Shown one piece after another: positions 58,925 through 64,000 of a stretch of 64,000 nt of DNA; position 1 is the first letter of the stretch, and the number at the start of each line of letters is the position of its first letter. The translations under genes were made by a program, and so were the position numbers. Origin of the DNA: Anagrus nilaparvatae (Eukaryota > Arthropoda > Insecta > Hymenoptera > Mymaridae); NCBI GenBank assembly GCA_022575985.1, contig JAKSXM010000231.1, positions 28,434,501-28,498,500 on the forward strand, given 5' to 3'. Under the pieces are notes generated by a model. The model was not told the DNA's origin, did no database searches, and saw nothing but the letters and a program-made list of their open reading frames with translations.

Positions 58925-59430
58925 ATAATTTGAGATATCAGTATTTCATAAAAAAAAGTTAAATACCGTATTTTAAAAGAAAAAAAATGTTGCTGTGATT
59001 TAATGTTTTTTATTTAACAAATTTTTAGAAAAAAATTTCAATAAACTAGGTATTACACATAAAAAAAACAATATTACAGATTTTTTAATTTTTTTGTTTT
59101 ATTAATATTGAGAAAAAAATTTTGAAAAAATTCGGTATCAGATCCAAAAAATTACTATGAATAAGCTTTCTAAAACTAGTACTCTCATAGAAATTAATTA
59201 GGTACTACGTCCGAACAAAAAAAAAATTTGGTATTCTTTGTATTTTTTTGTGAAAAAAATTTTCAAAAAATTAATTATCAGACTTGAGATATCGAGTAAA
59301 AACCATACTTTCAAATATAAGTACTTTTATGGAAATAAATGAGGTATTACACCTAAATTAAAAAAAAAAAAAAAGTATTTTGAAATCTCTTGATGAAAAA
59401 ATTTTCGAAAAAAAAAATTAGTTCTTAATT
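58925..59430. repeat. Decayed ~140-bp tandem repeat, A/T rich
   Basis: A block GAAAAAAATTTT starts at 59112, 59252 and 59394 (steps of 140 and 142 bp), with a weaker, shortened unit at 59028. Each full unit also has an AGGTA(T/C)TAC(A/G) block (59047, 59201, 59343), and TTGAGATATC occurs at 58930 and 59285. Identity between units is low, so this is an old repeat, unrelated in sequence to the main satellite. No coding potential was seen. Confidence 0.65.
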
Positions 59431-59734
59431 CCATAATGGTTGTTAAATACCACCGATTGCAAAATTAATAAATCGCTCGATTTATGCGATTCGATGTTTA
59501 TGTTTCAAGAGAGCCTGCACGATTTGCGGTGAAATAACTCGATCGCATAGACAAGACGCGCTGATCAAGAGGTAAGTAGCGATCGATCCTCCGCACAGTG
59601 TGGCAAAATGGACAAAAATCGCTCTTGGACTGAGTTTTTGAGCTATCGACTTGAAACCTGTTTTGAACGACTTTAAAATAAGCCTGCTTTCGTGTTTCAC
59701 TGCAGATTTTTCATATTTTTTTATTTTTAATTAG
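59431..59734. other. Region upstream of the spliced gene; possible exon/intron DNA
   Basis: Base composition becomes mixed here. A strong plus-strand donor (AAGAG|GTAAGT, cut after 59571) and an acceptor (TTTTTAATTAG, cut after 59734) would bound a 163-nt intron. Joining them in the downstream frame meets a TAG only 21 nt before the donor and gives no ATG, so a coding join is not supported; a 5' UTR exon remains possible. A 72-codon minus-strand frame (59482-59700) starts with GTG, not ATG, has no recognisable domain and is not called a gene. Confidence 0.35.
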
Positions 59735-59819
59735 CCTATTTACACGACCTCAACCTATTCATTTATCGAAATTTTGAAGCTGCACGACGCTGAAACTAAA
59801 ATAGTTTCCTTTTTCAAGG

Positions 59820-59883
<64 letters not shown>

Positions 59884-61179
59884 AAGTTTTTACTCATCGA
59901 AGACCTCTTTTTATTTACAGGACACAACCATTTTAACAAGAACAAGTTTTACGACGAACGGCGGTTCGATGCTTTGGTGAGGGCAAGAAAGATCCGGTTT
60001 CTTGACGTCGACGACATTCTTCATCCATTAGCCGACGATCCCGCCGCTCCAATCTTAAGATACATACGACCATCGGACGAGGACGTAGATTCAGTAGAGG
60101 TCAGCCATCACGCGGTATTGGAAGAATCGATTGAAGAAGACCTACCAGTAAACCTTTTTCCCGTGGACTTGGACTTCGACGTATACGTCGCCCCTTTTGT
60201 TTTTAAAAGTTTCCTTATCCCTCAATACTCGAACCTTTATCTGCCTCTTCTTCTTAAGTACCGGCAAAGAGCCGAGCAACAATGGCCTCAGGACGCTACA
60301 AGAAGAAGAGACTTTGTATTGGGAGGTATGGCAAGATCTCTGAGAATTTTTGCGGCAGCTGCGTTCGACGGCCGTTTCGATCCTGATTTGGCCTTTAATA
60401 TCGACTCCATTCAATTAAGGACCCAAGATAACGCGTTGGCCACTCGTTTCGGTGGCTTAAAAGCCAAATTGAGGTTGAACTGTCATGTTATGGTCAGAGA
60501 CGTAAGCGTTTGCCTTAGAGAACCAAATACAGCTCTAGGCTGTATTTTGGCTTCGGCCACGGGCACGTGCTTGGAAGCTGGGCAACACCAAATTCACCAA
60601 GGTATACAGGAAAAGTATACCATATTTCCAATGGCGATGTTCAAAAAAGGTTACAAACGTTACGTTTGGTACGACGTTGTTGTTCACCTTGGTGAATATT
60701 TTAATCGGGCTGCACCACCACTACCACCACTACCACCATCATCACCACCGAGCGATGCAAACGGCGAGAGCGAAAGCGGTAGACTTTCGAGGTCACGTAA
60801 TCTTTGCCAGTATGCAGCAGCAGCGGCACCGGCGAATCAGGATCAGCCGATAGATAATGGCGCAGCATCGATTACTAACCAGGTAAGTAGGCACACGCTT
60901 GAGCGACTCTCGCGCCGCCCACGACAAAATCGACTACAACTAACGCCAATTTTTCTTTTTTCTTTTCAGCAGCGGCAGTTAGAGGAGGAGAGACGAAAGG
61001 CTCACAAGGCCCTAAATCCTCGACAGTTTACGCTCGAGGAGAGAATTGCTCTGGCTGCTCATGTACTCGACCATATTCATGATCCTCATATTTGGGGACA
61101 AGCTGTAAAGGTAGAACCTTTTATAGGCGTGTCGCCAAACACAGCCAGGATGCAGTTCAAAAAGTACATAAGGAAATAA
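59735..61179 (+). CDS. Spliced gene, unrecognised protein with C-terminal Myb/HTH-like region (5' incomplete)
   Basis: Exons 59735-59819, 59921-60882 and 60970-61179 join in one open frame of 418 codons plus TAA. The function is not recognised. Seen in order: ILKLHDAETKIVSFFKGHN at the start, an acidic stretch (DEDVDSVEV, EESIEEDLP), a basic/aromatic middle region (LLKYRQRAEQQWP to VWYDVVVHLGEYF), a proline-rich linker (PPLPPLPPSSPP), an Ala/Gln-rich segment, then after intron 2 a charged helix (QRQLEEERRKAHK) and FTLEERIALAAHVLDHI with a central Trp and a final NTARMQFKKYI. The last ~50 residues resemble a three-helix Myb/SANT-type DNA-binding fold; this is inference from pattern only. No ATG exists in frame before about 60328, and the frame opens exactly at the acceptor AG (59733-59734), so the start exon lies upstream and was not found. 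It could also be a domesticated or decayed DNA-transposon gene. Confidence 0.6.
59820..59920 (+). other. Intron 1 of the spliced gene (101 nt)
   Basis: Donor AAGG|GTAAGT, acceptor TTTTTATTTACAG|GA. It splits a Gly codon (G|GA) and restores one frame across the two exons. Most of the intron is the (TC)n microsatellite. Confidence 0.8.
59825..59882 (+). repeat. (TC)29 microsatellite
   Basis: A perfect dinucleotide run of 58 bases starting 5 nt inside intron 1, between the donor and the distal acceptor. Such runs are length-variable. Here it could act as an extended polypyrimidine tract, although the true acceptor is 38 nt further on. Confidence 0.98.
60883..60969 (+). other. Intron 2 of the spliced gene (87 nt, in-frame, stop-free)
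   Basis: Donor AACCAG|GTAAGTAG, acceptor after TTTTTTCTTTTCAG. The length is 29 codons in phase 0 with no stop, so retention would insert 29 residues (VSRHTLERLS to IFLFSFQ) rather than break the protein. The consensus signals are strong, so removal is the expected main form. Confidence 0.85.
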
Positions 61180-61183
61180 TTAA

Positions 61184-61906
61184 ATTTGTAAAGTTTTTAA
61201 CATTTATACTTTGTATACTTACTGTTTTAAATTTCCACAGCCACTAATAACCATCAATCCAGAGACAGCTTCACTACAGGAAATAAATAAGGCCTTTTAC
61301 AAATATTTTGAGCTTCTCAGAGAGGATTTCAACCAGCTCAACAATGTGTGCAAAATTCAACATCAATTCTTTATGAACTGTTCTACAACTATCAGTGGTC
61401 ACGCTAACATCCTAAAAGTACACGAAGGTCAACTTGAGGACTTTAATCTTCACCTTAGATCCTTCGAGGTCGATTATTCAAGTAACCTCATGATATCGGG
61501 GCTGGATAATATAGAAAATCCTAATGTTGACTTAAAATGCATGGTTGTGATGCTTGCAAACTTTCTAAATCTAAATATAACCAAATCTGATATTAGGAAA
61601 GCTAGGGTGGTCAAAAACCCCAATAATTCTTCAATTGTACAAGTCACTTTCTACTCTAGGGCCCACTCAATTTCAAGTAACCAGATCTATATTAATGAAT
61701 ACCTGCCTCAGGAAGTACATAAACTCCTAACTTCAGCTCGCAACTTGAAAAAATCCATGGGTCTCTTTAAAACTTGGCATAAGAGTGGTCAAATTTTCAT
61801 CCAAGTTACGCCTAATGAAAGAGCCATCACCATAAACAGTGACAAAGATCTTCAGGACTTATCAAAATATCTTTCCACGCATTCCATTCGAGCACCTGAA
61901 ATATAA
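61184..61906 (+). pseudogene. LINE ORF1 with RRM-like and baculovirus-FP-like C-terminal domains (5' truncated)
   Basis: The open frame runs from just after a TAA at 61181 to TAA at 61904, about 240 codons. There is no ATG in a sensible N-terminal position, and the cysteine motifs often found at the N-terminus of insect LINE ORF1 proteins are absent, so the 5' part is probably lost. Counting from 61211, residues ~20-90 look helical and coiled-coil-like, ~93-150 (LMISGLDN, IRKARVV, VQVTFYSR) look like the RRM-like core of LINE ORF1, and ~159-217 (IYINEYLP, LLTSARNLKK, FKTWHKSGQIFI, DKDLQDL) match the FP-protein C-terminal pattern common in insect Jockey/CR1 elements. The known family role is RNA binding and RNP formation. 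A good splice acceptor (TTAAATTTCCACAG) ends at 61240 in its 5' part. Confidence 0.75.
61226..61240 (+). promoter_or_regulatory. Possible splice acceptor at the 5' side of LINE ORF1
   Basis: TGTTTTAAATTTCCACAG ends with AG at 61239-61240 and is followed by CCACTAATAACC in the open frame. No partner donor could be assigned, so this is a candidate only. Confidence 0.3.
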
Positions 61907-61945
61907 CCTCAATCTCCAGGTCAACACCAAAATTGGAGGAGAAAG
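61907..61945 (+). other. LINE spacer between ORF1 stop and the PLE insertion
   Basis: Thirty-nine bases after the ORF1 stop, rich in CCA and GGA triplets, ending GGAGGAGAAAG just before the direct repeat. No function is visible. Confidence 0.6.
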
Positions 61946-61955
61946 ATTGACCTTA
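61946..61955 (+). repeat. Left copy of 10-bp direct repeat (target-site duplication)
   Basis: ATTGACCTTA, repeated exactly at 62530-62539. The two copies bracket the minus-strand PLE fragment. Confidence 0.7.
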
Positions 61956-62020
61956 ATATTTTTATGTAAATATCTTTTATTGTTCCTTCTTTTTACAATT
62001 TAATCATTTTGTTAAAAAAC

Positions 62021-62055
62021 GACGCGTTTCGGAAAGTTAACTTTCCATCCTCAGG
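62021..62055 (-). ncRNA. Hammerhead-ribozyme-like motif in the PLE 3' region
   Basis: The minus strand reads CCTGAGGA, then a stem GGAAAG-TTAA-CTTTCC (six pairs, four-base loop), then GAAACGCGTC. CTGANGA, stem II and GAAA in this order are the hammerhead core, and PLEs are known to carry short-stem-III hammerheads. Reservations: one extra T lies between CTGAGGA and the stem, stem I partners were not identified, and the cleavage triplet is only tentatively GTC. Activity is unproven. Confidence 0.5.
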
Positions 62056-62346
62056 TTTATCTCAATTAATGAGAAAAATAAAATTATATTAAAACACTTT
62101 TTGAACATAGTTTACGTCAATGTTGCATGGTCGAGCAACTGTATAATACTAATTTTATTTAATATTTCTATAAAATCTAACGTGTATTATTTAAAAGATA
62201 AGAAAATAATGACAATTTAATACATAATAATAATACAATAAATATCTTATATTGTGTGTGTGAATAATTTCTATTATAGATATGATTATATAAACTTGTT
62301 TTAGAGTTATTTAAAGTTTAAAGGGAAATATATGGATTTTTAAATT
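62056..62346 (-). other. PLE 3' untranslated region
   Basis: A/T-rich DNA between the PLE stop codon and the hammerhead-like motif. No open frame or repeat of note, apart from a short GTGTGTGTG run at 62255-62263. Confidence 0.5.
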
Positions 62347-62529
62347 TTATAATAATTTGTCGTATAAAATATTTTTATTGAACATCAATTTATCGTTAAG
62401 CATGTTATCTTTGTCTATTTTTGTATTTTTATATATTTCGAATTCTTCTAAAGTATCCATATATTTTCCTTTCTTACAAAAATGTATAGGTGTTAAATGT
62501 TTGTAAATGTCCTTACAATCATGATTTTC
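62347..62529 (-). pseudogene. C-terminal end of a PLE ORF (60 codons)
   Basis: Minus-strand translation begins ENHDCKDIYKHLTPIHFC, continues KKGKYMDTLEEFEIYK and LNDKLMF, and stops with TAA at 62349-62347. The pattern His, then an 'ILH-C-KG-x-LNTLEE-EIYK' block, then 'LLND' is the usual tail after the GIY-YIG domain of Penelope-like ORFs. No start is present. The frame stays open for 20 more codons into flanking LINE DNA, which is fortuitous. It is not a functional protein. Confidence 0.7.
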
Positions 62530-62539
62530 ATTGACCTTA
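62530..62539 (+). repeat. Right copy of 10-bp direct repeat (target-site duplication)
   Basis: ATTGACCTTA, identical to 61946-61955. It forms the first codons (IDL) of the endonuclease remnant, so the right copy belongs to LINE coding sequence. Confidence 0.7.
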
Positions 62540-62634
62540 GCATCATTGATGAAAATGATAGAATACTTTCTTTTAGCAAATTACTTTTTATTAATAGTCA
62601 TCACCCAGTTCTGTCTAGATATCTTTGTACCTAA
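62530..62634 (+). pseudogene. LINE ORF2 endonuclease C-terminal remnant
   Basis: In the frame starting at 62530 the translation is IDLSIIDENDRILSFSK and then INSHHPVL, ending at TAA (62632-62634). This matches the 'IDL-x-IV ... SDH' end of AP-endonuclease domains of Jockey/CR1 LINEs, with the catalytic Asp-His pair altered (S-H-H). The upstream ~180 residues of the domain are absent. The following RT part is in the next frame, so a one-base gain (or two-base loss) lies at about 62609-62622. Confidence 0.65.
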
Positions 62635-63808
62635 AACCCCTCCAACCAAAATATCCTATAGAAATATTGATGGCATAAATCAAAACGAATTCACCTTAAG
62701 GTTACTTGAGTTCAAATGGTCCTTTGCGTTTACAAATTCAGATCTGGACTACATTTGGAACACCACAGCTTCTAATTTAATTAAAGTCTTGGGTTTTCTT
62801 GCACCCATAAAAGAGTTCACTATTGACAAAAAGTCATCTCCCTGGCTCTCCCCCGAACTAAATGCAGAATCTGCCAAACTTGACAGGCTCTACAAAAGCT
62901 ATAAAAACAATAGAATCCCACAAAAATTAAATGCTTACAAGGACTTTAAAGACAAATTACTCGAGAAAATCACCATTGCTAAAAGGAACTACTACTCAGA
63001 TAAATTATCTACAAAAAACCCACCTGCTACCATTTGGAAAGACCTTGACTATCTTGGCCTAACAAACTCTCCTCCATCTCGGAAAAATTTCCTTTCGCCA
63101 GATTCAATAAATAGTTATTTTATCTCAACGCAAAATGCGTCAACTTCAAATAATATCACTCATTCTCCAACTGGCTCCCCATCTAGGCCCCCCTTCAAAT
63201 TCAAAAACATTACTAGCAATGATCTTCAATGGGCTTTTAAGCAATTCAGCACTAAATCTGTTGGCCCCGATGGGATATCCCTCAAAGTTCTAAAACTTTG
63301 CCTTCCGGTTCTTTCCAAAGTCTTTATATCTCTTTTCAACAAGTCCATAATCTTAAACAAAATCCCCTCAGCTTGGAAGCACAGCAATATTCTCCCAGTA
63401 GCAAAAACCTCTAATCCCACTTCCCCAGCAGATTACAGACCAATATCTCTTTTATGTATAATCTCAAAAATACTAGAAAAAATCCTCCACAAACAAATAA
63501 TCGAATACATCACGCATCACAATATTCTCAACTCTTTCCAGTCTGGTTTCCTCAAAAATCACAGTACAAACTATTTACTCACAAACCTAACTGATGATAT
63601 CTGCAAAGGCTTTCACCAAGATCGCATCACTATACTACTTCTGTTAGATTTATCTAAAGCCTTTGATAGGGTTTCCCATACTATCCTTTTGGACAAGCTT
63701 TCTGCTATTGGTTTTTCTCCCCAAGTTGTTGGCTGGTTCACAGAATATCTATATAACCGAACCCAGTCAGTTATTTTGGAAAATAAGTCCTCTTCTAACT
63801 TAACATAG
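62618..63808 (+). pseudogene. LINE ORF2 linker and reverse transcriptase, first part
   Basis: Open frame from DIFVPKTPPTKISYRNI to TAG at 63806. The first ~190 residues are the endonuclease-RT linker (SSPWLSPEL, KLDRLYKSYK). RT follows with SVGPDGISLKVLK, PSAWKHSNILPV, ADYRPISLL (codon ~300 counted from 62531), FQSGFLKNHST and motif A LDLSKAFD, whose aspartates are codons 373 and 379. The frame breaks at about 63800, just before motif B, by loss of one base (or gain of two). Known role of the family: target-primed reverse transcription. This copy is broken. Confidence 0.9.
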
Positions 63809-63810
63809 TC

Positions 63811-64000
63811 AGCGGGGTTCCTCAAGGGTCAGTCCTTGGACCTTTACTTTTCCTTATTTACATAAATGACCTTGGGCGTAAAATCACTTACTCAAAGCGT
63901 CTCATGTTTGCTGATGATCTACAAATTTACCTGCAAGTACCCTACAAAGATTTAAACTTGGGAATGTCCCTACTTCAAAACAATCTTCATGAGATTGAAA
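63811..64000 (+). pseudogene. LINE ORF2 reverse transcriptase, second part (shifted frame, cut by window edge)
   Basis: In the frame starting at 63811 the protein continues [14 protein letters not shown] (motif B), IYINDL, and [11 protein letters not shown] (motif C; FADD at 63907-63918), then [11 protein letters not shown] to the window end. Catalytic aspartates of motif C are intact, so the frame break before it is the visible lesion in the RT core. Confidence 0.9.

Larger units (their letters stand above)
61956..62529 (-). mobile_element. Penelope-like element (PLE) fragment, 5' truncated, nested in the LINE
   Basis: 574 bp on the minus strand, inserted in opposite orientation to the LINE and bracketed by ATTGACCTTA. 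Reading 5' to 3' on the minus strand it holds the last 60 codons of a PLE ORF (62529-62347), an A/T-rich 3' region, a hammerhead-like motif (62055-62021) and a short tail. The RT and the GIY-YIG endonuclease catalytic region that define PLEs are missing, so the assignment rests on the C-terminal protein pattern and the hammerhead-like motif. Confidence 0.7.
61184..64000 (+). mobile_element. Decayed LINE, Jockey/CR1-type, interrupted by a PLE fragment; right end outside window
   Basis: Plus-strand order is ORF1 (61184-61906), short spacer, nested PLE fragment (61956-62529), endonuclease remnant (62530-62634), RT in one frame (62618-63808) and RT continued in another frame (63811-64000 and beyond). 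Nearly all of the ~200-residue AP endonuclease is missing, and two frame breaks are present. The 5' end is unclear: homology to LINE ORF1 is visible only from about 61250, 70 nt after the stop of the upstream gene. The 3' end lies beyond the window. The copy cannot be autonomous. Confidence 0.85.

Noticed and set aside
59482..59700. 72-codon minus-strand frame with a hydrophobic middle
   Set aside because: GTG start, no recognised domain, overlaps candidate plus-strand splice sites; too little support for a gene.
59572..59734. A coding intron joining an upstream ATG exon to 59735
   Set aside because: Splice signals are good, but the required frame has TAG 21 nt before the donor and no ATG, so no coding join was claimed.
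59774..59980. Plus-strand frame with a long Leu-Ser repeat
   Set aside because: The Leu-Ser run is the (TC)29 microsatellite read through intron 1; the flanking codons belong to two exons of the spliced gene.
60142..60414. 90-codon minus-strand frame
   Set aside because: Antisense shadow of the spliced gene, with no domain and no start context.
63226..63420. Minus-strand frames at 63226-63420 and 63613-63825
   Set aside because: Antisense shadows of the LINE reverse transcriptase.

Overview
The window looks like eukaryotic, probably insect, chromosomal DNA. The evidence is a very long A+T-rich tandem satellite, short GT-AG introns (87 and 101 nt), a (TC)n microsatellite inside an intron, a Jockey/CR1-type LINE whose ORF1 carries a baculovirus-FP-like C-terminus, and a fragment of a Penelope-like element. 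Nothing in the sequence fixes the species; a small-intron insect such as a hymenopteran is only a guess.

Positions 1-58849 (92% of the window) are one head-to-tail satellite array, cut by the left window edge. The basic unit is a 369-bp dimer of two related 184/185-bp monomers, A (opening GGATCC) and B (opening GGATCT). Three further monomer classes (C, D, E) are mixed in. All copies lie in one orientation. On top of the dimer there are nested long duplications whose offsets are whole numbers of monomers: 14952, 15690, 8118, 5357, 3691, 2400 and 554 bp. Only one foreign sequence interrupts the array, a ~100-bp insert, and it occurs twice because its ~3.4-kb host block was duplicated. The recurring 64-codon minus-strand open frames are reading-frame accidents of the repeat, not genes.

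The array stops sharply at 58849. Next comes a ~0.6-kb A/T-rich zone holding decayed ~140-bp repeats (about 58925-59430), then a normal-composition segment with a spliced gene on the plus strand (at least three exons, 59735-61179). It encodes at least 418 residues of unrecognised function with acidic and proline-rich stretches and a C-terminal region that looks like a Myb-type helix triplet. Its 5' exon with the start codon was not found.

From about 61184 to the right edge lies a decayed LINE on the plus strand: ORF1, then a remnant of the ORF2 endonuclease, then reverse transcriptase in two frames, running off the window. A 574-bp 5'-truncated Penelope-like fragment on the minus strand sits inside it. 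This fragment holds the last 60 codons of the PLE ORF plus a 3' region with a hammerhead-like motif, and it is flanked by the 10-bp direct repeat ATTGACCTTA. The right-hand part is therefore a nest of retroelements downstream of a gene, next to what may be centromeric or other heterochromatin.
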